From the NCBI GenBank assembly GCA_021740625.1, contig JAIOZK010000012.1, positions 1 through 64,000 of the forward strand: a DNA stretch of 64,000 nucleotides, in the 5' to 3' direction. Both the position numbers and the translations under genes were made by a program. The notes below the pieces were generated by a model. It was not told the DNA's origin. It ran no database searches and saw only the letters and a list, made by a program, of their open reading frames with translations. Below, piece by piece: positions 1 to 7,694 of this stretch (its first letter is position 1; every line of letters starts with the position of its first letter). Origin of the DNA: Bacteroidales bacterium (GTDB lineage: Bacteria; Bacteroidota; Bacteroidia; Bacteroidales; JAIOZK01).

Positions 1-221
1 CCGACAAAATTTATTTCCGTATTTTTATCCATGTTGTGATAGTTTTTTGCTAAAACAATATTACAACATGGAGGGGAATCCTTAGCAGGTAGTACCCTCT
101 TTATTTTTTTATTGAATTAATTTAGTCGGACAGTAGTGAATAAAAATAATGAAATCATCCAATGCAATCTATAATCAGTGTTAAAAAGGGATTAGGCTTT
201 CAATGAATTAGATATAAAAAC

Positions 222-251
222 CTGTCAGGCAAATCCCGGACAGTTTTTTTT
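222..251 (+). terminator. possible terminator hairpin
   Basis: CTGTC (222-226) can pair with GACAG (239-243), followed by a run of T. Bases 1-221 upstream hold no gene I can support; a GAGGG/CCCTC pair (71-75 and 95-99) followed by T-rich sequence may be a second hairpin. Either could end a gene lying left of the window. The stem is short, so this is tentative. Confidence 0.35.
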
Positions 252-253
252 TA

Positions 254-261
254 TATCTTTA
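254..261 (+). promoter_or_regulatory. -7 promoter box directly before lipoprotein gene
   Basis: TATCTTTA matches the Bacteroidota -7 consensus TAnnTTTG except for the last base. The ATG of the next gene lies only five bases further on, so transcription would begin at or next to the start codon (leaderless or almost so). No clear TTG-type -33 box was found at the usual distance. Confidence 0.4.
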
Positions 262-266
262 TCCGT

Positions 267-1217
267 ATGAGAGCAAAAATATACTTTTTCACCATGGCCT
301 TGATGGTCACTGGTTTTTATGCCTGCAAAACGAGCAGTACTCCGGGCAGTGCATCAAGAATTCCCCCGGATGTTAACAAAGCATCCGAACAGGCACTGTT
401 CAATACCTATTCAAATGCCGACCGGATCTTATCCTATACCCTGAATCGTCATGTATATCTTCCGGGCGTTAAGGATATCGACCATCTTGAAAACTACCAC
501 GGCATGCAGTTCCTGAATGATCAGGACGAAGCCCGCATCAATATCGATGGCAGCATTATTGAGAAAAAGGAATATCAGGAATTCAATATCCTGCCGGAGT
601 TTGGTGAAGACCTGGACCGTTGGCTTGCCTATTTGCCCAATCCTTTGTTCCCGAGTACTTTTCAGGGGAAAGAAATGGCGCGGTTGAGGCCATTGTTCCG
701 ACAGGGAGGCAATACACACCAGCCCAGGAATTATTCCATCCTGACGATCGATAAAAACTGGATCATCGAAAACATCCCCCAGCAGGAGATCATTGTTTTG
801 CCCGACAGGCTGAGCATACTCACGGATCCGGAAAAGGGAACCATCTATCAATATATCTTTGAATTCAAAACGGGCTCCGAACCCATCAGCAAACATGTGA
901 TCAGTTTTGAGGATTACACCGACAGCCAGGACATCAATTATCCACAAACGATTACCCGGACTACCTATTTAAAAAATCTGACCAGAGAAGAGGAAGAAGA
1001 ATTGCAAGAACAAATCGTTCAAAACCTCTCCCTGATGGAAACTTATGAGGAGAATAAATCCAAATGCCAGGAATTCGAAAACAAGGATCAACGGAAATTT
1101 TGCAGGAATAAATGGGAGCGCTCAATAGAAGCCCTGGAGATCATCAATGAAATGATGATCGACCGTGTAAATACCCTTGTTTATGAAATCAAGATGGAGG
1201 ATGTTCGCTTGCAATGA
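267..1217 (+). CDS. hypothetical lipoprotein
   Basis: A 316-residue protein of unknown function. It begins with a short hydrophobic signal peptide ending in a lipobox-like GFYAC, so Cys20 is the probable lipidation site. The mature part is polar, with a Glu-rich, probably helical segment near residues 235-300 that contains two Cys. I recognise no domain. The start is supported by the signal peptide and by a -7 promoter box just upstream. It converges with the aldehyde dehydrogenase gene, whose stop codon begins at the next base, leaving no spacer for a dedicated terminator. Most likely an envelope lipoprotein restricted to Bacteroidota; function cannot be assigned. Confidence 0.8.
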   Translation: MRAKIYFFTMALMVTGFYACKTSSTPGSASRIPPDVNKASEQALFNTYSNADRILSYTLNRHVYLPGVKDIDHLENYHGMQFLNDQDEARINIDGSIIEKKEYQEFNILPEFGEDLDRWLAYLPNPLFPSTFQGKEMARLRPLFRQGGNTHQPRNYSILTIDKNWIIENIPQQEIIVLPDRLSILTDPEKGTIYQYIFEFKTGSEPISKHVISFEDYTDSQDINYPQTITRTTYLKNLTREEEEELQEQIVQNLSLMETYEENKSKCQEFENKDQRKFCRNKWERSIEALEIINEMMIDRVNTLVYEIKMEDVRLQ

Positions 1218-2837
1218 TCAGAAAATAAAATCCGTTGATAAGAAATTAGATTTATCTTCCTTCAATATCTTTGTAATGATCTGCTTGTTGCGGTCGTTTG
1301 CCTTGGCCGCCGCCAGGCTCCTGATTGAAAACACACGCAAAGCATCCGAAACCGAAAGCGTTCCTTCTGCCGAATCCTTCCTGCCGGTAAAGGGAAAAGT
1401 ATCCGGTCCGCGCTGGCACTGCGAATTGATATTGACCCTGCACAACTGATTCACCAGGGGATCTATCAATGCAGCGATCTTCTCCGCATCTTCCCCGAAA
1501 ATACTCACCTGCTGACCATATTTCGAGTGAATGATATAATCCAGGGGTTCTTCCAGCTTTTCAAATGCAACTACCGGAATCACTGGACCGAACTGCTCTT
1601 CGTGATAGATTCTCATCTTTCTGTGTACGGGATATAGCAAAGCAGGATTCATGATGGTCTTTTGTGCACTGCCTCCGTTTTCATTGATCAGCGTGGCACC
1701 ATTTTCAAGGGCATCATCAATATATTGCTGCATCATGGCCGTTTTGTTATCTTCCGGAAGGGGCGTAATATTTACATCCTCTTCCCAGGGCATCCCCACC
1801 TTCATTTGATCGAGTTTCTTTTTGAACAGCTCCAGGTAATCATCGATGATATCTTGATGAACAAAAAGGATCTTAAGTGCTGTACACCTTTGTCCGTTAT
1901 AGGAAAGCGCACCCAGCACCGATTCTTCCACGGCCAGCTCCAGGTCTGCATCCGAAAGTACGATTGCAGGGTTTTTGGCTTCCAGTCCCAGGACCGAACG
2001 CAGCCGGTGCGGATCGGGATGTTGTTTTTTCAAAATATCGGCCACTTTGGAACTGCCGATAAAAGCCAGCACATTGATCCTGCCGGATGTCATCAGCGGC
2101 CCCACCACCTCTTTGCCATCACCATAAACGGTATTGACCACAGCTCGGGGAAAAGCCTCTTTGAATGCTTCCAGCAAGGGTTGATGCAACAACACACCAT
2201 ATTTTGGAGGTTTAAAAATCACAGTGTTCCCCATGATCAAAGCCGGGATGAGGGTGGTAAATGTTTCATTGAGGGGATAATTGAATGGCCCCATGCACAA
2301 TACCACGCCCAGGGGTGCACGCCTGATCTGACCAATGACGCCTTCCCGGATCTCGAAGCGGCTTGATTTTCGGTCCAGGTCCTTCAGAGCATCGATTGTA
2401 TCCTGGATGTAAACGACTGTCCTGTCAAACTCCTTCCGGGAATCTTTCAGGGATTTTCCGATTTCCCACATCAGGAGTTTTACGACCTCCTCGCGTTTTT
2501 CTTTCATCAAAAAGGTAAATTTTTCGACATGCCTGATCCTTTCCTGCACCGACATCAAAGGCCAGTCTCCCATACCGTTATTGTATGCGGTGGAAGCAGC
2601 CTCCAGGGCCTCTTCCGATACCTTAGCTGTCAACAGGGGATATGAACCCAGGAAAAGCTTTTCCAATTGATCCCCTTTCCTGATGCAAACCGGCGAATAT
2701 ACATCCTGGGTTTTGCCTTCCCATTTATGCAGTTCACCATCCAACAGGTATTCATTTTGAAGCAGGGGTACATCTGGTAAATGTTCCTTTGGGATTTCGT
2801 TTTTTTCCGGGTAAATATTTTCAACAATTCGTTCCAT
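1218..2837 (-). CDS. gapN: NADP-dependent non-phosphorylating glyceraldehyde-3-phosphate dehydrogenase (GapN-like)
   Basis: An aldehyde dehydrogenase superfamily enzyme of 539 residues. It has the FNYP nucleotide-binding motif (185-188), the general base Glu286 in GLEAKNPA and the catalytic Cys318 in NGQRCTA. The C-terminal motif QRGPDTFPFTGRKDS (from 476) is the signature of plant and streptococcal GapN, which oxidises glyceraldehyde 3-phosphate directly to 3-phosphoglycerate and makes NADPH without ATP. Residues after about 510 form a charged tail beyond the usual end of the family. It is the third gene of an amn-holA-gapN set (11-nt gap after holA). Substrate is inferred from family motifs; another aldehyde is possible. 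Confidence 0.85.
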   Translation of the reverse strand: MERIVENIYPEKNEIPKEHLPDVPLLQNEYLLDGELHKWEGKTQDVYSPVCIRKGDQLEKLFLGSYPLLTAKVSEEALEAASTAYNNGMGDWPLMSVQERIRHVEKFTFLMKEKREEVVKLLMWEIGKSLKDSRKEFDRTVVYIQDTIDALKDLDRKSSRFEIREGVIGQIRRAPLGVVLCMGPFNYPLNETFTTLIPALIMGNTVIFKPPKYGVLLHQPLLEAFKEAFPRAVVNTVYGDGKEVVGPLMTSGRINVLAFIGSSKVADILKKQHPDPHRLRSVLGLEAKNPAIVLSDADLELAVEESVLGALSYNGQRCTALKILFVHQDIIDDYLELFKKKLDQMKVGMPWEEDVNITPLPEDNKTAMMQQYIDDALENGATLINENGGSAQKTIMNPALLYPVHRKMRIYHEEQFGPVIPVVAFEKLEEPLDYIIHSKYGQQVSIFGEDAEKIAALIDPLVNQLCRVNINSQCQRGPDTFPFTGRKDSAEGTLSVSDALRVFSIRSLAAAKANDRNKQIITKILKEDKSNFLSTDFIF

Positions 2838-2848
2838 ATTATTACATT

Positions 2849-3847
2849 TTAATGCATTATCTTAAAAACCAGTTCTTTCATCAACTGACCATCGTCGGTT
2901 GAGACACTGCCGACACCCTTTGATTTCATATCATATTCGCGCAGCAAGCTGATTACCCGCATCAGGTTTTTCATTGTATATCGCCGGGCAGCAAGCTGAT
3001 AATCCGCAACAAAAAACGGATTGACCGACAAAATGGAGGCAACATTGTTCCTGTTTTTGTCCTTGATTTGATGGTACATCATAACTTTTGAGAAATAGCC
3101 ATATAAGATGGCCACAACTTTCACCAGCGGATTGTCTTTCTGGTTGGCTGCAAAATAGTTGATGATCTTGTTGGCTTTGACAACATCTTTTGAGCCCAGG
3201 GCTTTTTGTAATTCAAAAACGTTATAATCCTTACTGATCCCGATGTTCTCCTCAATGTGCACATCTTTGATCTCTGTGCCCCTGGGAACGTTGATGGTCA
3301 GCTTACTGATCTCATTGGAAATCTTGCTGAGGCTGGTGCCCAGAAACTCAGTCATCATGGCGGCTGCTTTGGGTGTGATGCTGTATCCTTTGGATTTCAA
3401 ATTGTTCATGATCCAGTCAGGCACCTTGTTATCATAGATCCTGGGGGATTCATAAAGAACCCCCTTCTTCTGTACATTTTTGGCCAGTAATTTCCGTTTA
3501 TCAATCTTTTTATACTTATAACAAAGTACCAACACAGTAGATTCGAGGGGCTTTTCAGCATACCCGGCCAGGTCTTCAATATCCTTGAGGTCCTGGGCTT
3601 CTTTTATAATGACCACCTGGTAATTGGCCATCATCGGATAACGTTTTGCATAACTCACAATGGTCGGTGCATCCACATCTCTTCCGTATAAAATATTCTG
3701 ATTGAACTCTTTTTCCGTTTCGCTCAGTATATTATTTTCGATCTCGTCGGAGATCCTGTCAACAAAATAACTCTCCTCTCCGCTCAGCAGGTAAACGGGA
3801 TAATATATCTTGTTTTCAATGTCGTTCAGTATTTGTTCATACTTCAT
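2849..3847 (-). CDS. holA: DNA polymerase III subunit delta
   Basis: A 332-residue HolA protein. Delta opens the sliding clamp within the clamp-loader complex during replication. The N-terminus (YPVYLLSGEESYFVDR) matches the family's opening segment, in which the protein reads PVYLLxGEE before the delta fold; the helical C-terminal collar domain follows (YQLAARRYTMKNLMRVISLLREYD). Length is typical. It lies 8 nt after amn and 11 nt before gapN on the same strand, so the three are probably cotranscribed. Identification rests on the N-terminal motif and overall layout. Confidence 0.9.
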   Translation of the reverse strand: MKYEQILNDIENKIYYPVYLLSGEESYFVDRISDEIENNILSETEKEFNQNILYGRDVDAPTIVSYAKRYPMMANYQVVIIKEAQDLKDIEDLAGYAEKPLESTVLVLCYKYKKIDKRKLLAKNVQKKGVLYESPRIYDNKVPDWIMNNLKSKGYSITPKAAAMMTEFLGTSLSKISNEISKLTINVPRGTEIKDVHIEENIGISKDYNVFELQKALGSKDVVKANKIINYFAANQKDNPLVKVVAILYGYFSKVMMYHQIKDKNRNNVASILSVNPFFVADYQLAARRYTMKNLMRVISLLREYDMKSKGVGSVSTDDGQLMKELVFKIMH

Positions 3848-3855
3848 GGCAGATC

Positions 3856-4638
3856 CTATTTTTGATAGTCAAAATAAAGGTGTTTCACGGTTTCCCCTTT
3901 GTTGATGATTTGTTTCAGTGAATCGATGCCGATGCGAAGATGCTCGTCAACATAGCTCCTGCTCACATCCTTATCACTTACAATGGTTTTCACGCCTGTG
4001 CTGATCATGGGTTGATCGGTCACCAGCAGCAAGGCCCCTGTTGGAATCTCATTGGCAAAGCCGACAACGAAAATTGTGGCAGTTTCCAGATCAATGGCCA
4101 TGGCCCTGGTTTTGCGTAAATACTTCTTAAATTTGCTATCATACTCCCACACCCTCCTATTGGTGGTAAACACAGTACCTGTCCAGTAATCCAGCCCATG
4201 ATCCCGAATGGTGGTCGAAATGGCTTTCTGCATATTGAAGGCAGGCAAAGCCGGAACTTCAATTGGAAAGTAATCATTTGAAGTTCCTTCTCCCCGGATC
4301 GCAGCAATGGGCAGGATCAGATCACCCACTTTGTTTTTCTTCTTCAATCCCCCGCATTTCCCCAGAAACAGGCATGCTTTGGGAGCTATGGCACCCAGCA
4401 GGTCCATGATGGTAGCTGCATTGGCGCTGCCCATCCCAAATTTGATCATGGTAATGTTATCCGCCGTAGCACTGGGCATGGGCTTCTTTTCACCCTGTAT
4501 CTTTACATGATTGATCTGAGAGAATTTCTCCAGGTAATCACCAAAATTGGTGAGCAGAATATATTCCCCGAATTCTTTTAGTTCGGTTCCGGTGTAACGC
4601 GGGAGCCAGTTCTCTATGATTTCCTGTTTGGTTTTCAT
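3856..4638 (-). CDS. amn: AMP nucleosidase
   Basis: A 260-residue enzyme of the short AMP nucleosidase type found in Bacteroidota, in the nucleoside phosphorylase fold. It would hydrolyse AMP to adenine and ribose 5-phosphate, controlling the adenylate pool. Visible family features are the glycine-rich FLGKCGGLKKKNKVGDLILP segment near 93-112 and AIDLETATIFVVGFANEIP near 182-200, where the conserved Glu sits. It is the first gene of the amn-holA-gapN set. A TAATTTTG -7 box on the minus strand at 4652-4659 lies just upstream. The adenine produced could be deaminated by the adenine deaminase encoded at 7.7-9.3 kb. Confidence 0.88.
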   Translation of the reverse strand: MKTKQEIIENWLPRYTGTELKEFGEYILLTNFGDYLEKFSQINHVKIQGEKKPMPSATADNITMIKFGMGSANAATIMDLLGAIAPKACLFLGKCGGLKKKNKVGDLILPIAAIRGEGTSNDYFPIEVPALPAFNMQKAISTTIRDHGLDYWTGTVFTTNRRVWEYDSKFKKYLRKTRAMAIDLETATIFVVGFANEIPTGALLLVTDQPMISTGVKTIVSDKDVSRSYVDEHLRIGIDSLKQIINKGETVKHLYFDYQK

Positions 4639-4651
4639 TGCTCTGTTTTTA

Positions 4652-4659
4652 CAAAATTA
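4652..4659 (-). promoter_or_regulatory. -7 promoter box of the amn operon
   Basis: On the minus strand this reads TAATTTTG, a perfect TAnnTTTG match, 13 bases before the amn start codon. A TTG lies 13 nt upstream of it (4673-4675), a shorter spacer than usual, so the -33 element is uncertain. Confidence 0.45.
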
Positions 4660-4745
4660 AGGATTTCCTGTTCAAGTTTGAGAAGATGCATCATTTCCCG
4701 CTCGTCGAATTCCAAAATTTCCTACATTCGCAACAGACATCAATT

Positions 4746-5375
4746 ATGTACTTGATCCGCATACCGAATATGGTCAGGAAGTTATTTCCGCATTGCCTCA
4801 TCTGGGAAATCCCCAACGATGAAAATAAAGTATTCCTGACCTTTGATGACGGACCCAACCCGGAAGTTACACCGGAAGTTTTGAAAATCCTAGATGATTA
4901 TAAAATTAAAGCAACATTTTTTTGCGTGGGCGACAATGTTGTAAAGCATCCTGAAACATACCGGACAATACTGGAAAAAGGACATACAACAGGAAATCAC
5001 AGTTTTCATCATCTCAACGGATGGAAAACAAAAAATAAAGAATACCTGAACAATGTAGCCAGATGCCGTGAACAGGTTGATTCATCACTATTCAGGCCGC
5101 CTTATGGCAGGATCAGGAATTCGCAGGTCAGACAACTCCGGGATCAATACCGGATCATTATGTGGTCGGTGCTGGCAGGAGACTTTGACAAGCGTTTCAG
5201 CAAAGATGATTGTGTAAAAAATGTTTTAAAACATACTGCAACGGGAAGCATCATCGTTTTTCATGACAGCTTAAAAACGAAAAACAAAGTATTGTATGCC
5301 TTGCCAAAAGTGATTGAAAATATCCTGAAACGGAAATTGTATTTTGATGTAATTTCGCAGAAGATCCATGATTGA
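4746..5375 (+). CDS. polysaccharide deacetylase family protein
   Basis: A NodB-homology carbohydrate esterase of 209 residues. Motif 1 is TFDDGPNP (metal-binding Asp-Asp), motif 2 is HTTGNHSFHH (HSxxH type) and motif 3 is RPPYGR. Such enzymes remove N-acetyl groups from chitin-like chains or peptidoglycan. An open frame continues upstream to 4638, but that would overlap the divergent amn start and adds residues outside the family; the ATG at 4746 gives the usual N-terminus. No signal peptide is obvious. Its stop overlaps the start of the following lipoprotein gene by 8 nt, indicating translational coupling. Confidence 0.87.
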   Translation: MYLIRIPNMVRKLFPHCLIWEIPNDENKVFLTFDDGPNPEVTPEVLKILDDYKIKATFFCVGDNVVKHPETYRTILEKGHTTGNHSFHHLNGWKTKNKEYLNNVARCREQVDSSLFRPPYGRIRNSQVRQLRDQYRIIMWSVLAGDFDKRFSKDDCVKNVLKHTATGSIIVFHDSLKTKNKVLYALPKVIENILKRKLYFDVISQKIHD

Positions 5376-7191
5376 TAAAAAACAAATCCGCACAAAAAGT
5401 CTTTTCCTGCTGCTGACAGGCATCATTTCCCTGATCCTGCTGCAATGCGCTAATCCGCTGATGCCATCGGGCGGGCCCAGGGATGAAGAACCCCCTCAGA
5501 TCATGGAAGAAGATCCCCCGCTTTATGCAACCGGTTTCAAAAAAGACAAAATCGAGCTGACCTTCAACGAATTTGTTGAATTAAAGGATGCCAGGAACCA
5601 GATTCTCTTTTCTCCACCCCTGGCCGAAAAACCCGAATACCGCCTGCACGGCAAAACACTGGTCATCAAATTCCAGGATACCCTGGCGCCGAATACAACC
5701 TATAACATCTTTTTTGGTGATGCCATTGTTGACCTGACTGAGAACAATCCCCTGCGAGACTACCGTTATGTATTTTCTACAGGCGATCATATCGATTCCC
5801 TTTCTGTGAAAGGAAATGTCCTGAGCGCTTTCGATCTATTGCCGCAGGAAAATCTTTTCGTGATGTTGTATATGGATAACAACGACACATTGCCTTTTGA
5901 TTCGCTGCCATATTTTGTCAGACCATACTATCTTTCAAAAACAGATCAAAACGGAAACTTTTCTATCGAGAATCTGCAGGACAAAAGATACAAGATATTT
6001 GCACTCAGCGATGTCAACAACAACCTGCTGTATGACCTGCCCAACGAAAGCATTGCTTTTATCGACAGTCTCATCATTCCTGAATTCATTGAGACACCCT
6101 TGCTTGACAGTCTTTTGCCCGACAGCCTGCTTCCTGATACCCTGTTGAATGATTCTTTAAACAAAGAAAGTTTACAGCCAGACAGCTTGATACAAAAAAC
6201 TGAAAACGCTGATTCTCTTTTAACCGATACGCTGCTCGCAAAAATCTTTTACCAGATGTACTTGTTTGATGAGATCGACTCCACGCAAAAGTTACTGGAT
6301 GCAGATGTTAGAGACTCCACGCTGATCACCTTTATTTATGCTTTTCCACCGGAGGATCCCAGGATAAAGATCCTGAATCACAAATTGGATTCGATCAACT
6401 GGAAAATCGAGGAATACAGCAAAAACAGGGATACCATAAAATACTGGATCCTGAAAAAGGAATTCGACACCCTGATGGTTGAAATCTCAGATGACACTCT
6501 GGTGCTGGATACAACAAGGCTGGTTTTCAAAGAAGAGAAAAAGAAAGGTCGTGATAAAGACAAGGATCAGGAAAAAGCTGAAATAAAATACAAGACCAAT
6601 ATCAGGGTCAGTAGTTTGGATTTGCATGTGCCGCTACGTTTTACTTTCAGTTATCCATTGCTTGCATATGATTTTAACAACTGGATGCTTGTTGAAGCGG
6701 AAGACAGCATGGCCGTGAAACCCAGCTTTGCGGATTCAGCCCGGCGAAAATTGGAAATCGAACGTCAATGGCCTGAAGAAACCGAATACAAACTCATTGC
6801 CCCCGACTCGGTGCTTTTCGATCTGATCGGTGCCAGCCATGATTCGATCCGGATTTCTTTCAAAACAAAGTCGCTGGCCGATTACGGAATTATCACACTA
6901 AATTTTACACCTTCAGAATTTTGCCCCCGTTATGTTTTACAGTTGATGAGTGAAGACGAATCAAAGATTTTTGATGAAAGGATCGTAAGTCAGTCCGAGA
7001 CGATTCGATATGATTACCTGAAACCCGGGAAATACAAGATCAAAGCCATTTTCGACCGGAACAAAAACGGAAAATGGGATACGGGTGATTATATGCTGAA
7101 ATTACAGCCCGAGAGCGTCTATTATTTCAACAAAATAATCGATCTCCGGGCCAACTGGGAAATAGAAGAAGAATGGGACCTGAATCAATAA
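5368..7191 (+). CDS. Ig-like domain lipoprotein (Big_5/SbsA type)
   Basis: A 607-residue lipoprotein: hydrophobic N-terminus with lipobox LLQC (Cys27), then an SbsA/Big_5-type Ig-like domain at about 40-140 (DKIELTFNEFVELKDA followed by FKDTLAPNTTY-like text and the YVFSTGD end). Residues 245-290 are a low-complexity run of DSLLP/DTLL units, probably a flexible linker. A later segment (FDRNKNGKWDTGDY, about 573-586) resembles a Ca-binding loop of surface beta-sandwich repeats. It is likely an outer-membrane-anchored protein conserved in Bacteroidota with no assigned function. The start overlaps the deacetylase gene by 8 nt, so both are probably expressed together. Confidence 0.8.
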   Translation: MIDKKQIRTKSLFLLLTGIISLILLQCANPLMPSGGPRDEEPPQIMEEDPPLYATGFKKDKIELTFNEFVELKDARNQILFSPPLAEKPEYRLHGKTLVIKFQDTLAPNTTYNIFFGDAIVDLTENNPLRDYRYVFSTGDHIDSLSVKGNVLSAFDLLPQENLFVMLYMDNNDTLPFDSLPYFVRPYYLSKTDQNGNFSIENLQDKRYKIFALSDVNNNLLYDLPNESIAFIDSLIIPEFIETPLLDSLLPDSLLPDTLLNDSLNKESLQPDSLIQKTENADSLLTDTLLAKIFYQMYLFDEIDSTQKLLDADVRDSTLITFIYAFPPEDPRIKILNHKLDSINWKIEEYSKNRDTIKYWILKKEFDTLMVEISDDTLVLDTTRLVFKEEKKKGRDKDKDQEKAEIKYKTNIRVSSLDLHVPLRFTFSYPLLAYDFNNWMLVEAEDSMAVKPSFADSARRKLEIERQWPEETEYKLIAPDSVLFDLIGASHDSIRISFKTKSLADYGIITLNFTPSEFCPRYVLQLMSEDESKIFDERIVSQSETIRYDYLKPGKYKIKAIFDRNKNGKWDTGDYMLKLQPESVYYFNKIIDLRANWEIEEEWDLNQ

Positions 7192-7197
7192 CTGATA

Positions 7198-7497
7198 TTA
7201 TTCCTCATTGCAACGGTTGATACAATCGATGATCTCCGTTAGCGTTTTACTTTTCAATGAGTAAAAGATCTTTTTGCCTTCCCTTTTGGAAATCAATACG
7301 CCCTTATTTTTTAGAATATTCAAATGATGCGAAGCAGATGCCTGTTCGATTTTGAGCTTTTTGTAAATCTGCGTAACGCTCATTTTTTCATTTGTATTCA
7401 GCAGATCAATAACGGCGATTCTCATCGGATGTGCCATAGCCCTGAGCTTGCTGGCAGCCATTTCTAGTTTTGCAATATCTAACTGTACCTTTGCCAT
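7198..7497 (-). CDS. ArsR-family transcriptional regulator
   Basis: A 99-residue winged helix-turn-helix protein. The HTH is at about 40-75 (MSVTQIYKKLKIEQASASHHLNILKNKG), followed by the beta-wing ISKREGKKIFYSL, both standard for ArsR/SmtB repressors. No ELCxC metal-binding motif is present in the recognition helix region and the only Cys residues are near the C-terminus (CINRC), so metal sensing of the classical type is doubtful. A promoter (7514-7544) and a perfect palindrome (7566-7581) lie upstream and suggest autoregulation. The neighbours, adenine deaminase upstream and a convergent lipoprotein, do not reveal the target. Confidence 0.88.
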   Translation of the reverse strand: MAKVQLDIAKLEMAASKLRAMAHPMRIAVIDLLNTNEKMSVTQIYKKLKIEQASASHHLNILKNKGVLISKREGKKIFYSLKSKTLTEIIDCINRCNEE

Positions 7498-7513
7498 GAC
7501 TTAATTTTTTTTG

Positions 7514-7544
7514 CGAAAATAATAAAAATTATATCAAATCAAAA
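7514..7544 (-). promoter_or_regulatory. promoter of the ArsR gene
   Basis: On the minus strand TTTTG (7544-7540) is followed after 18 nt by TATTTTCG (7521-7514), close to the Bacteroidota -33/-7 pair with one mismatch in the -7 box. Transcription would start about 10 nt before the ATG. Confidence 0.45.
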
Positions 7545-7565
7545 TAAATATGTAAATATATATAA

Positions 7566-7581
7566 TTCTGACATATCAGAA
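7566..7581. promoter_or_regulatory. palindromic operator candidate upstream of the ArsR gene
   Basis: TTCTGA (7566-7571) and TCAGAA (7576-7581) form a perfect 6-bp inverted repeat with a 4-bp spacer, about 22 bp upstream of the -33 box. ArsR-family dimers bind such palindromes, so it may be an operator, though its distance from the promoter core is greater than for simple promoter blocking. Confidence 0.35.
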
Positions 7582-7694
7582 AAGCTAATATTTAATGAAT
7601 TGCTTTAAGGTTTAACTTCTGGCTCAGCAACAGCGGGATTTCCGCTCCGCTCCAACCAGACCCAAATATAACAAAAGTTAAAGGCTTGACAGGA

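Noticed and set aside
1662-2366. 234-codon plus-strand ORF inside gapN
   Set aside because: Antisense shadow of a strongly conserved dehydrogenase; composition like translated reverse strand.
4638-4745. Upstream extension of the polysaccharide deacetylase frame
   Set aside because: It overlaps the divergent amn start and does not resemble the family N-terminus; ATG at 4746 fits.
7632-7646. AGCGG/CCGCT hairpin after adenine deaminase
   Set aside because: 5-bp stem without a T tract on the minus strand; not a convincing terminator.
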